A stretch of 64,000 nt of DNA from Phycisphaerae bacterium. Its GTDB lineage: Bacteria > Planctomycetota > Phycisphaerae > UBA1845 > Fen-1342. The stretch is from assembly GCA_028277645.1 (NCBI GenBank), contig JANQFV010000008.1:1-64000 (forward strand). Direction: 5' to 3'. Made by a program: the position numbers and the translations under genes. The notes beneath the pieces were generated by a model. That model worked only from the letters and a program-made list of their open reading frames with translations. It had not been told where the DNA came from and searched no databases. Positions within the stretch are counted from its first letter, which is position 1. The number at the start of each line of letters is the position of its first letter. Positions 8,404 to 16,968 of the stretch are shown one piece after another.

Positions 8404-9768
8404 ATGGCGACGCCGCCCCATTCGCATTCACACGGGCATTCGCACCCGGATCACCCGGAGCCGCCGACCGGTGGACCGAGCGCCGACCCGGCGCAGGAAT
8501 CGTTGGTCGGTGCGCTTCACGCGAGCTTCAACGTGCTGCGCGTGGTGATGGTGGTTCTGGTCGTGCTGTATCTGTTCTCCGGCATTTTCCGGGTCGAGCC
8601 GGATCAACAGGGCCTGATCGCGCGACTCGGCAAGCTGCGCATGACGCAGGGCGAACAGGGCGAAACGCCCGTATTTGGCCCCGGCTGGCACGGAGCGCTA
8701 CCCGATCCGTTCGACGCGAAATACACCCTGACCGGCAAAGTACTCGAACTGAAGACGACCCACTTCATGTTCGAGCACGACCAGGCCGCGTCCTCGAAGA
8801 ATCTGGCGGAGATTGTCTTCCCGCTGGCGGATCTGACGCCGGGGCAACAGGGCGCCATGCTCACCGGCGATCGTAACCTCTCGCACGGCCGCTGGGAGAT
8901 CCAGTATCGCATCCAGGACGCCGCGGCGTTTCTTACCCACGTCGGGGAGGATCCGGACAGTTTTCAGCCGCTGCTCACGCGTCTGGTGGAATCCGCCGTG
9001 GTGCGCGAGGTTGCGGGCCGTACAGTCGAAGACGTCACACGTGAAAAGGTCGATGCCGTTCGCGAGGGCGTACACCGCCGCTTGCAAGCGGCGCTCGATC
9101 GGCTCGAAACCGGCGTCCGCGTCGAGCAGGTCGTGGCTTACACGATCGAGCCGGGCGCCGTGCGGCCCGCGTTTCTCGATGTGACCCGCGCGCAGAACGA
9201 GAAGAAGACGCTGATGGATCGCGCCGAAGAACAGGCCACGGAGATCATCAACGCCGCCGCTGGTAGTCGTCAAACGCACGCGGAGTTACTCACGCTCATC
9301 ACGGAGTACGGCAACGCGCAGTTGCAGGGCACTGACGATGCGCAACTGGCCGCGATGCTGAGTGAAATCGATGTACAGTTGTTGGCCGCCGAGGAGCAGG
9401 GTGCGGGGCAGGTGGCCGTCACGCTGAGCGCGGCGCGGGCCGAGGCGAACGACATCAACGACCGTGTGCGGCGCGAGTACGAGCAATTCCAGCGGTATCA
9501 GGAGCTGCGCGCTGCGCAACCGCGGCTGGCCGTACTGGGCCTTTGGGTTCAGATGCGCCGCGAGATCCTCTCTAACGAAATGAACGAGATCTTCTTCGTG
9601 CCCGATGCGGATGAGATCGAGATTCTCGTGAACCGCGATCCGCAACGGCAGATCCGCCTCGAGGAGCAGCGTGCGCTGGACCGGCAGCGGGGCGGAATTC
9701 AGCGGGCCAATGAGCCCGGTCAGCCGACCCGCCGCCTCCAGATCAACGGAAGGCGAGGTCGATCTTGA
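8404..9768 (+). CDS. Third SPFH protein with His-rich N-terminus
   Basis: A 454-residue protein. The first 20 residues are a histidine-rich tail (HSHSHGHSH) that may bind metal or be a cytoplasmic tag. One membrane helix follows (about 45-65, VVMVVLVVLYLFSGIF), then an SPFH domain starting VEPDQQGLIARLGKL. The rest is long and helical. It is more divergent than the two upstream SPFH proteins. Its stop overlaps the ABC ATPase start by 4 bp, so translation of the scaffold and the transporter is coupled. The ATG follows GTGAGGTAAG at normal distance. Confidence 0.75.
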   Translation: MATPPHSHSHGHSHPDHPEPPTGGPSADPAQESLVGALHASFNVLRVVMVVLVVLYLFSGIFRVEPDQQGLIARLGKLRMTQGEQGETPVFGPGWHGALPDPFDAKYTLTGKVLELKTTHFMFEHDQAASSKNLAEIVFPLADLTPGQQGAMLTGDRNLSHGRWEIQYRIQDAAAFLTHVGEDPDSFQPLLTRLVESAVVREVAGRTVEDVTREKVDAVREGVHRRLQAALDRLETGVRVEQVVAYTIEPGAVRPAFLDVTRAQNEKKTLMDRAEEQATEIINAAAGSRQTHAELLTLITEYGNAQLQGTDDAQLAAMLSEIDVQLLAAEEQGAGQVAVTLSAARAEANDINDRVRREYEQFQRYQELRAAQPRLAVLGLWVQMRREILSNEMNEIFFVPDADEIEILVNRDPQRQIRLEEQRALDRQRGGIQRANEPGQPTRRLQINGRRGRS

Positions 9769-10943
9769 GCGCACCACTCGTCATCCAGGCCGCCGGACTG
9801 ACCAAGGTCTTTCGCGACTTCTGGCGGCGCGCCCGCGTCCGGGCGGTGAACAACCTCGACCTCGACGTCGCGCCGGGCGAGGTGTTTGGTCTGCTCGGGC
9901 CGAACGGCTCGGGCAAGAGCACGACCATCAAGATGATCCTCGGTTTGCTGCACCCGTCGCGCGGCCGCGTGAGCGTGTTCAACCGTCCGCCCGACGATGT
10001 GAAGATCAAGGCCCGGATCGGCTACCTCCCGGAAGAGTCGTACCTGTATCGCTTCCTCAACGCGCGCGAAACGCTGGACTACTACGGCACGCTGTTCAAA
10101 CTGCCGCGCCGCGATCGCAAACGCCGCACCGAGGAACTGCTGGAGATGGTGGGGCTGCGCTCGGCCGCCCGGCGCCCCGTGGGCGAATACTCCAAGGGCA
10201 TGGCCCGGCGGATCGGCCTGGCGCAGGCACTCATCAATGATCCCGACCTGCTCATTCTCGACGAGCCGACCAGCGGTCTCGACCCGATCGGCACCAAGCT
10301 GGTCAAGGACATCATCGTCCGGCTGGGCGAGGTCTATCAGAAGACGATCCTGCTATCGAGCCACCTGCTGGCTGATGTGGAAGAGGTCTGCTCGCGCGTG
10401 ACCATCCTCTACGGCGGCCAGATTCAGGAGCAGGGCCGCATCGACGAAATCCTCAGCCGCCGGAATCACGTGCAGATGGTGACCGAGCAGCTCACCGATG
10501 AGACGCTGGCGGCCATCCGGCAACTGGTGCAGCAGCGGGAGGGCAAGTCGCTGGATGTCAGCGTGCCGCGCGACCGGTTGGAGTCGCTGTTCCTGCGCAT
10601 CGTGGAGCGGGCTCAGGCCGCACACGTGGAAACGTCCGGCAGTGCCGCGGCCGGCGACATCGCCGGCTTCCTGGGAGCCGAGCAGAGCGGCGAGGCCGTG
10701 CTCGAGTCGCTGGTGCGCTCGGCGGCCCCCGAACCTGCGCCCGCAGAACCGCAGCCGACGCCGCAGCCGGAGCAACCGGACGCAAGCCTGCTCGAAGACC
10801 TTACCAGTTCGACGCCGGCCGCTTTGGGTGACGCTGCGCCCGAACCGACGACGCCGGCCGCACCGCCCAAACCGCTGAAAGACGTCGACCGCGATGTGCT
10901 GGATGACCTGCTCGGGGACGAAGGTCGCAAGGAAGACGGATGA
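9765..10943 (+). CDS. ABC transporter ATP-binding protein
   Basis: Energy-coupling ATPase of an ABC-2 exporter. Walker A is GPNGSGKST; the signature motif appears as YSKGMARR; Walker B with the following D-loop is LLILDEPTSGLDP, then the switch histidine in LLSSHLLADV. These lie in the first 220 residues. The C-terminal 170 residues, rich in Ala, Pro and Glu, are an unusual extension of unknown role. The start is TTG at 9765, overlapping the TGA of the SPFH gene; no better start is seen. The stop overlaps the permease start as ATGA. The tight coupling shows that SPFH proteins, ATPase and permease are made together. Confidence 0.9.
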   Translation: MSAPLVIQAAGLTKVFRDFWRRARVRAVNNLDLDVAPGEVFGLLGPNGSGKSTTIKMILGLLHPSRGRVSVFNRPPDDVKIKARIGYLPEESYLYRFLNARETLDYYGTLFKLPRRDRKRRTEELLEMVGLRSAARRPVGEYSKGMARRIGLAQALINDPDLLILDEPTSGLDPIGTKLVKDIIVRLGEVYQKTILLSSHLLADVEEVCSRVTILYGGQIQEQGRIDEILSRRNHVQMVTEQLTDETLAAIRQLVQQREGKSLDVSVPRDRLESLFLRIVERAQAAHVETSGSAAAGDIAGFLGAEQSGEAVLESLVRSAAPEPAPAEPQPTPQPEQPDASLLEDLTSSTPAALGDAAPEPTTPAAPPKPLKDVDRDVLDDLLGDEGRKEDG

Positions 10944-12325
10944 GCCGCATCATCGCGATCGCACGGCTGACCTTCGCCGAGGGCGTGCGCATGCGTATCG
11001 TCCTCGTGTTCCTCGTTGTGCTCGTGCTCCTCGTGCTGTACATGCCGTTCGCGCTGCGCGGCGACGAGACGCTGGCCGGCCGCCTCCAGAACTTCCTGGC
11101 GTATTCCCTGGGAGCACTTGGTTTCCTGCTGGCGCTGTCGACGATCTTCCTCTCCTGCGCGACGCTGACGCACGAATTCGCCGAACGGTCTTTGCACCTC
11201 GTGGTGACCAAGCCGGTCACGCGCCTTCAGATTCTGCTGGGCAAGTGGCTGGGGGTGAACCTGCTCAACGTGTTGATCGTCCTGCTGGGCGGCGGCGCCA
11301 TCTACGGCTTCGCCTACTTCATTCGCAATCAGCCGGAGGAGTTTCAGCGCGACCGCTACAAGGTCCGCGATGTCATCTGGACGGCGCGACACGCCGCCGA
11401 GCCCGTACTGCCGCCGGAGTTGGGCGATCTGGCCGTAGCGCACGTCGACCAGCGCGTCCAGTCGGGCGAGATTGCTCCGGACGACCGTTCGACCGCAATC
11501 GGGCAGCGCATTGAGGAGCTCATTCGGCGGTGGCGCAACGTTCCGCCGGGTGGCATGAGCATTTATCGCTTTGAGAATCTTGCGCCGCCGGAGCGTGAGG
11601 ACACCGTCATTCAGGTGCGCTTCAAAGCGGTCGGAATGCCGTTGCCCCCCGACGAACTGGTACAGATCGACTGGGTGTTTTGTGATCCGGAGACCGGCTA
11701 TCCGTTGCACGCGCCGGTGCGCACGATGGAACGCACGGGAAATACACACCAGTTTTTGGTGGCGGCGCGACCGGTGACCCACGACGGTATCGCGGAGCTG
11801 CGTGTGCTCAATCCGTTTCCGCCGGAGATTCGCACGTCGATCGTGTTTGAGAATCAGGAGAGTCTCCAGATTCTCTACAAGGTCGAGCCGTTCGAGCTGA
11901 ATTACGCGAAGGCACTTCTGATCGTGCTGCTGCGGCTGGCGCTGTTGAGTGCCGTGGGGCTGTTCTTCAGCGTGTTCGTATCGTTCCCGGTGGCGTGCCT
12001 GTGTACCAGCTCATTCTTCCTGATCTGCCTGGGCCTTCCGTGGTGGCTGGAGTCGATCGGCGCCAACATGCAGATCGTGCTGCCGGCGATCGATCCGTAC
12101 GGTGCCGCGGGACCGGCCATTCGTACGATCCTCGTGCAGTTCCTGCGGTTCGCGTTTCCGGACTTCTCGTACTACAACGGTGCCCAGCACCTGGTCGACG
12201 GTGAGTACATCAATTACACGCTGCTTGGCTGGGGGCTGGTGCGCACGCTCGGATATGGCACGGCACTTCTGCTCGCGGGCTGGTTGATCTTCCGCGCTCG
12301 CGAAGTCGCCGGCGTGCAGGTCTAA
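10940..12325 (+). CDS. ABC-2 type permease with large extracytoplasmic domain
   Basis: A 461-residue membrane subunit. The N-terminal part has an IARLTFAEGVRM helix and about three membrane segments up to residue 130, ending near IYGFAYFIRN. A region of roughly 200 residues without hydrophobic segments (about 135-325) follows, probably outside the membrane. Three or more membrane helices complete the protein. This split layout resembles permeases of the NosY/Gld group but with an enlarged external loop. The start overlaps the ATPase stop by 4 bp. Substrate unknown; the large loop could contact the exported protein encoded next. Confidence 0.8.
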   Translation: MSRIIAIARLTFAEGVRMRIVLVFLVVLVLLVLYMPFALRGDETLAGRLQNFLAYSLGALGFLLALSTIFLSCATLTHEFAERSLHLVVTKPVTRLQILLGKWLGVNLLNVLIVLLGGGAIYGFAYFIRNQPEEFQRDRYKVRDVIWTARHAAEPVLPPELGDLAVAHVDQRVQSGEIAPDDRSTAIGQRIEELIRRWRNVPPGGMSIYRFENLAPPEREDTVIQVRFKAVGMPLPPDELVQIDWVFCDPETGYPLHAPVRTMERTGNTHQFLVAARPVTHDGIAELRVLNPFPPEIRTSIVFENQESLQILYKVEPFELNYAKALLIVLLRLALLSAVGLFFSVFVSFPVACLCTSSFFLICLGLPWWLESIGANMQIVLPAIDPYGAAGPAIRTILVQFLRFAFPDFSYYNGAQHLVDGEYINYTLLGWGLVRTLGYGTALLLAGWLIFRAREVAGVQV

Positions 12326-12388
12326 CATCTATTGGCGTTCGAGGTGCCCGCCCGTGCGTACACGTGTGGCGATTGACGGAGACGGAGC

Positions 12389-14581
12389 ATGAGGCATCCG
12401 CGTCTCGTTCAGCTTGCTGCCCTGCTGCTCTGCGGTGGTCTGGTGATCGCTGCCGGCTGGCGCGTGCCCGCGATTGACGCCGGCCGCGCAGAGCTGAATC
12501 CGCAGGGCCACGAAAACGTCGTCGAGAATGCTCCGCCCGAATACGCCTTCGCCGTCCAGGTCTTCGGCGCCTTCCGCAGCCTGATCACCGACATCGCGTT
12601 CATTCGCGCCGAGCAGTTCAAAGAGCAGGGCCGCTACTACGACGCGATGCAGCTCGCCAAGTGGATCTGCCAGTTGCAGCCGCGCTTCCCGTCCGTTTGG
12701 GAGTTCGCCTCCTGGAACATGGCGTGGAACATCTCGGTCACGACGTTTACGCCCGAGGAGCGCTGGAACTGGGTTTACAACGGCGTGAAGCTGCTGCGCG
12801 ACCAGGGCATTCCGCTGAATCCGCGCGCCGTCAACCTCTACAAGCAGCTCGCGTGGACCTACAACAACAAGATGAGCGAGACGCTCGACGAGTTTCACGG
12901 GACCTACAAGCGCAATTGGGCCTGGCGGATGCACCTGGTGCTCGGTCCGCCGCCTGATCCGTACGCCAACCCCGAAATCTTCGAGCTGGTCGACCAGGTC
13001 GCTTCGCCCGACGATCTGGGTGTGATCGAAGAGGCCGGCCGCGTGACAGCCGAACAGCACGAGGCCAAGCGTCAACGTCGAGCTGAGATGTTGGGCCAGG
13101 AATACGAGGCTCAGGACCGCGATCCGCTCGACGTGCAACTCACGCCGCCGGAACAGCAAGAGCGCTGCGATGTCCGCCGCCTGGCATGCATGGAACGACT
13201 GCGCCCGGTGGACGAAGCGCCGGCGACGCTGTCGGGGCTGTATGAGACGTGGCCCGAGACGCGCGAGATGGTCGCCGCGCTGCGCGCGCTGGATATCGTC
13301 ATTGAGGATGGCGAACTCACCGAAGATGCGTACTGGCGGCCCGACGGGCTCGCGTTCACTTTCTTCGAATCGTTCCGCGCCCTGGCCAACCCTGGAGCGA
13401 CGCTGGCACGCATTCGCATTGCTGACGAAGCGCGGGCGGCCGAGCGCGCGCGGCTGGATCGCCTGGATGAGATTCTCGGTCACGCCGAAGGTGATCCGGC
13501 CGGTCGTGCATTGGTGAGCTTCCTCGAACGCAAGGTCCTGGTCGAGGCGTACAAGCTCGATCCCGCGCACATGCTTGAACTGGTCGAGACGTTCGGCCCG
13601 ATCGACTGGCGCAGCGTTGACGCCCACAGCCTCTACTGGACCTCGCAGGGCATCGTCGCCGGTGGCGAAACGATCAACAGCTACCTGAACGACAAGACCA
13701 ACACCACCCGCGTGCTGTTCTTCAGCCTGCGGAATCTGTTCATGTTCAACAGCGTCACATTCGAGCCGCTACCCAGCCAGATCGACCGTTCCTACCTCGG
13801 GCGCAGCATCGATCCGTGCTTCATGGAGCCGCTGCACCGGGCGTACATCCGGCTGGGGCGCCTCTTCGATCCGGACACACAAGGCGTCGGCGGTGCGGGC
13901 GACACGTTCCGCAGCGGCCACACCAACTTCCTGACCGAGATCATTCGCCGGTTGTACCTGTCCGGCTTGGAGGAGCAGGCCGCCGCCTTCTATCGCTTCC
14001 TGCAGGACACATACCCGACCACGATCACGGGGCAGCCGAACCCGGCGCTCCAGAAACGGCTGCACGACTACGTCGTGGACAGCCTGCGCGATTCTGATGA
14101 GGTTCCCGGCATTCGCGAGATGATTCTCACGATCCACAGCGTGTTGCGCAACGCCTATAGCGAGTTGGCCAAGGGCAACACCGAGCGATACGTGCAGCTC
14201 GTCCGTCGGGCCGGTGAGTTCCACGAAAACTACATGAACGACAAGCGAAACGAGCAGGCAATTAGGCTCCAGATACCTGAGTTTCCGGCGATGCAGGTCG
14301 ACGGCTTTCACCTGTGGCTTATGGACACGGTCCGGTCGGGTACGAAAGGCGGCGTCATGGAAGGCGCGCGCCTCTGGCGCCGGGCGCCGCTGTTCTTGCG
14401 TCAGAGCGTCTACGACATGTGGGCGCCGACGTTCGCGGAGGCGTGCGAGTACTGGGGCTTCGATGAGCGCGAGGCGTTCCCCGAGCCGCCGGGTATGGAA
14501 GAGTTCCGCAGGCTCAACCCCGATCGCTTCCGCGCGCCGGAATCTGATCCGAATGTGATCACGGTGCCCAACGCAGGGTAG
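12389..14581 (+). CDS. Large exported or membrane-anchored protein of unknown function
   Basis: A 730-residue protein that begins with a short basic N-terminus and a hydrophobic helix (LVQLAALLLCGGLVIAAGW), a signal peptide or anchor. Residues about 60-110 form helices reminiscent of tetratricopeptide repeats (FRSLITDIAFIRAEQF, YYDAMQLAKWICQLQP). The remainder is mostly helical and rich in charged and aromatic residues, with no catalytic motif recognised. A clear GGAG precedes the ATG at 12389. It lies 63 bp after the permease, on the same strand, and is the last gene of the SPFH-ABC block. It may be the export substrate or a periplasmic partner; this is an inference from position. Confidence 0.65.
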   Translation: MRHPRLVQLAALLLCGGLVIAAGWRVPAIDAGRAELNPQGHENVVENAPPEYAFAVQVFGAFRSLITDIAFIRAEQFKEQGRYYDAMQLAKWICQLQPRFPSVWEFASWNMAWNISVTTFTPEERWNWVYNGVKLLRDQGIPLNPRAVNLYKQLAWTYNNKMSETLDEFHGTYKRNWAWRMHLVLGPPPDPYANPEIFELVDQVASPDDLGVIEEAGRVTAEQHEAKRQRRAEMLGQEYEAQDRDPLDVQLTPPEQQERCDVRRLACMERLRPVDEAPATLSGLYETWPETREMVAALRALDIVIEDGELTEDAYWRPDGLAFTFFESFRALANPGATLARIRIADEARAAERARLDRLDEILGHAEGDPAGRALVSFLERKVLVEAYKLDPAHMLELVETFGPIDWRSVDAHSLYWTSQGIVAGGETINSYLNDKTNTTRVLFFSLRNLFMFNSVTFEPLPSQIDRSYLGRSIDPCFMEPLHRAYIRLGRLFDPDTQGVGGAGDTFRSGHTNFLTEIIRRLYLSGLEEQAAAFYRFLQDTYPTTITGQPNPALQKRLHDYVVDSLRDSDEVPGIREMILTIHSVLRNAYSELAKGNTERYVQLVRRAGEFHENYMNDKRNEQAIRLQIPEFPAMQVDGFHLWLMDTVRSGTKGGVMEGARLWRRAPLFLRQSVYDMWAPTFAEACEYWGFDEREAFPEPPGMEEFRRLNPDRFRAPESDPNVITVPNAG

Positions 14582-14608
14582 TGCAGCGGTTCAATCAGCG
14601 TGCTGCAA

Positions 14609-15520
14609 TCAGCCCTGGTCCTCTCGCGCGATTACGGCAATTCGATACCGTTGCGCCAGATCAAGCAGTTTCTCACGCTCCAGCACGAGCGTCTTGCCCG
14701 CCTCGATGACCAGTCCGGTAGCGCGGTGCCGATTGAGCTTCTCAATGGTGTTCGCGCCGATGGTGGGTACGTCGAAGCGCATGTCCTGATCCGGCTTGGC
14801 GACCTTCACCAGCGTCCAGCCGCCTTGCGGGCACAGCTCGCCGGCGCGTTCGATCAGCTTGTCCGTGCCTTCAATCGCCTCGACTGCGATGACCTCGCGC
14901 TCCTTGACCGCGATCGACTGCCCGATATCAAGCTGCGCCACCTGTTTGATCAGCGGCCAGGCAAACTCGGCGGCATCCAACACAATTTGCGGCGGTGCAG
15001 AGGATGTTAGTATGCCGGGCTCAGCCAGCGCGTCAGGGCAGTATTTCGTCGAGTCGACCAATGTGAGTCCTTTGCGCTGCATCTCGTCTGCCACGGCACC
15101 CAGCAGCGAGTCGTTGCGCTTGTCGCGCGCGTGAACATACCAGACGCGCAGGCTCGTCAGATCCGGCAGGTATTGTAACCACTGCAACCAGCGCGGGCCG
15201 GCGAACATCTCCAGCTTTCGCACTCGGCCGGCCATCACGACCTCGCGACACCCGGCCCGGCGAAACACGCGGATCCAGCGCCCGAGCTGCACGACCCCTC
15301 GCCAGCAGAAGCGATCGGCCAGCGTGCGAATGTCGGGGTCGGCGAAGCCGCGCAGCCCGACGATCACGACCGGCACACCCGCCGCCCGCGCCCCGCGCGC
15401 GACCAAAATAGGAAACTCCCCCTCGCCGGCGATCAGGCCGAGCGGACAGCAAGAACCCGGCGCGCCGTCGCTCGTGGGCAACGTGCTTGTTGCGAAACTG
15501 TGGTCATTTGCCCTTGGCAT
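14609..15520 (-). CDS. lpxI: UDP-2,3-diacylglucosamine pyrophosphatase LpxI
   Basis: Lipid A pathway hydrolase that converts UDP-2,3-diacylglucosamine to lipid X; LpxI replaces LpxH in many bacteria. The 303-residue chain has the family layout: an N-terminal domain starting GLIAGEGEFPILVA, the segment MAGRVRKLEMF, the central DDSLL-like RNDSLLGAVADE, and a C-terminal domain with VKEREVIAVEAIEGTD, DMRFDVPTIG and AGKTLVLEREKLL. Together with lpxD two genes upstream, it shows that a lipid-A-type outer membrane is likely. It is the last gene of a same-strand group lpxD, kinase-Nudix, lpxI; the gap to the kinase gene is 25 bp. It converges on the large exported protein gene. Confidence 0.88.
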   Translation of the reverse strand: MPRANDHSFATSTLPTSDGAPGSCCPLGLIAGEGEFPILVARGARAAGVPVVIVGLRGFADPDIRTLADRFCWRGVVQLGRWIRVFRRAGCREVVMAGRVRKLEMFAGPRWLQWLQYLPDLTSLRVWYVHARDKRNDSLLGAVADEMQRKGLTLVDSTKYCPDALAEPGILTSSAPPQIVLDAAEFAWPLIKQVAQLDIGQSIAVKEREVIAVEAIEGTDKLIERAGELCPQGGWTLVKVAKPDQDMRFDVPTIGANTIEKLNRHRATGLVIEAGKTLVLEREKLLDLAQRYRIAVIAREDQG

Positions 15521-15545
15521 CGGAGTTTCGATTCCCGTCGACTAA

Positions 15546-16946
15546 CTAGCCTTGACGGAAGAGATCTCCCGAAGGTGGAAGCTCAAGATCCAATAGCTTG
15601 CTCGCTACCAGCTGCGACCAGGGATCAAGCTCATCCATCTTGTTCTTGATGTCGTCCTTGGTCACCCAGGTCACAGGTTCGCGGCCGAATTCCTTATCGA
15701 TTGCCTGACGGCGCACAATCACTTTCCCGCCTACGGTGACCTCGTGGACAAATGCAAGGTGTAAGGCTCCAACTCGCGTGTGGGGGTCATGCACGAATCC
15801 GAGTGGTCGGATTTCGTCTATACGGATTCCGCAGAGTTCCTCTTCGAGCTCGCGGCGCAAACAGGTCTCGAACACGGCTTCCGGTGTTGCAGAATTCCAG
15901 TCCTTCTTCTCGGCGTGACCGCCCACCAGAATAGTCAGCTTCTTCTGCAGTTCCTTGCGCTTCAAATCGGCGCGCCGACGTGCCATGAAGTAGCGTCCGT
16001 CGGCGTTGCGCAGCACGGCATAAGGGACGACTTGCTGGTACTTGTCGGATTCTTCTGCTTGCTCCCTCGGTACGAATTCAGGACTGCCGTTCTGCAGTAT
16101 CCGGGCTTTTGTTTCCTCGATGATGTTTGGCGAAGTCTCAAATCCATCGAACGCCACGTTTCGCGTCACGAGCAATTCCTGCGTGGCAAGCTCTTCTATG
16201 ATGTCCACCATCTTCTCCGCAACAACATATGCGATCATCTGAAAGGTCGGGTGCGTTCCATCGCTGAAGAACGACGTGTCGATATGAAACACACGGTTGA
16301 ATTCCCTATTGCGCCGGCTACGCGTCTGGTCGTATGCGTCCTGAAGCAAGCTTAGCGTCTCCGCGTTCATTACTGAACCGGGGACCGAAGTGAGTTTGGA
16401 GTCAGTTTCACGCTCCAACGAAGTTGCATAATCTGACGTAAATAAGAACACGGCGTTCGTGCGCCGCTGCCAAAGGTCAATCGCGAAGAACTGCTCTGCT
16501 ACGTCGCGCTCTTCTTCCGTTATCCGCCGCTCGTGCCGATGCAGATAGTCCATCCAGGCCGCCACGTCGAACAGGCCGCGGTCGAGTAGCACGACATCGG
16601 TAGGACACTCAGAGAAACTATCAATCAGGATATTCTGAAGCGCGTAACATCCGGACCAAGCATTGAATGCGAGCAAGTCGTCTTTCAGTGGTTGCGGCGT
16701 TCGAAGGGATGCGCCCTCAGCCGGCTGAACCACTCGCACACCTTGCCGTTTCAGAAAATGAGCTACTATGCCGATTATGCTCGATTTGCCGGTTTTCGGA
16801 GAGCCTGAGAATTCGAAGAACAACGGCAGTCGCACTTCGGAGTCCTCGGCCTTGAGAAGTCTGTGGTTCTTCTTGTAACGAATCCCCAGTTTCTTCAAGT
16901 CGTCTTGTGTCGGCGCGCCGCGTGGAATGGCAATCGGTTGAGTCAT
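15546..16946 (-). CDS. P-loop nucleoside/nucleotide kinase-like and Nudix hydrolase fusion
   Basis: A 466-residue two-domain protein. Residues about 40-250 are a P-loop kinase-like domain with Walker A GSPKTGKSS (48-56), LLDRGLFDVAAW (120-131), like the DR motif of thymidylate and deoxynucleoside kinases, and an RRTNAVFLF strand. Residues about 305-450 look like a Nudix domain: VPYAVLRNADGRYFMARR, then a Nudix box from G342 to RELEEEL (365-371), with slightly irregular spacing. Such a fusion could make or remove a modified nucleotide. Its wording is less GC-biased than its neighbours, and it separates lpxD and lpxI, suggesting insertion by transfer. Gaps are 22 bp to lpxD and 25 bp to lpxI. 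The exact substrate cannot be told. Confidence 0.7.
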   Translation of the reverse strand: MTQPIAIPRGAPTQDDLKKLGIRYKKNHRLLKAEDSEVRLPLFFEFSGSPKTGKSSIIGIVAHFLKRQGVRVVQPAEGASLRTPQPLKDDLLAFNAWSGCYALQNILIDSFSECPTDVVLLDRGLFDVAAWMDYLHRHERRITEEERDVAEQFFAIDLWQRRTNAVFLFTSDYATSLERETDSKLTSVPGSVMNAETLSLLQDAYDQTRSRRNREFNRVFHIDTSFFSDGTHPTFQMIAYVVAEKMVDIIEELATQELLVTRNVAFDGFETSPNIIEETKARILQNGSPEFVPREQAEESDKYQQVVPYAVLRNADGRYFMARRRADLKRKELQKKLTILVGGHAEKKDWNSATPEAVFETCLRRELEEELCGIRIDEIRPLGFVHDPHTRVGALHLAFVHEVTVGGKVIVRRQAIDKEFGREPVTWVTKDDIKNKMDELDPWSQLVASKLLDLELPPSGDLFRQG

Positions 16947-16968
16947 GGGTATAGCCTGTGGAGCCGTG

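Noticed and set aside
10613..13627. Large minus-strand frames opposite the ABC permease and exported protein
   Set aside because: Same pattern of antisense shadow; real genes have ABC motifs, ribosome sites and 4-bp overlaps.
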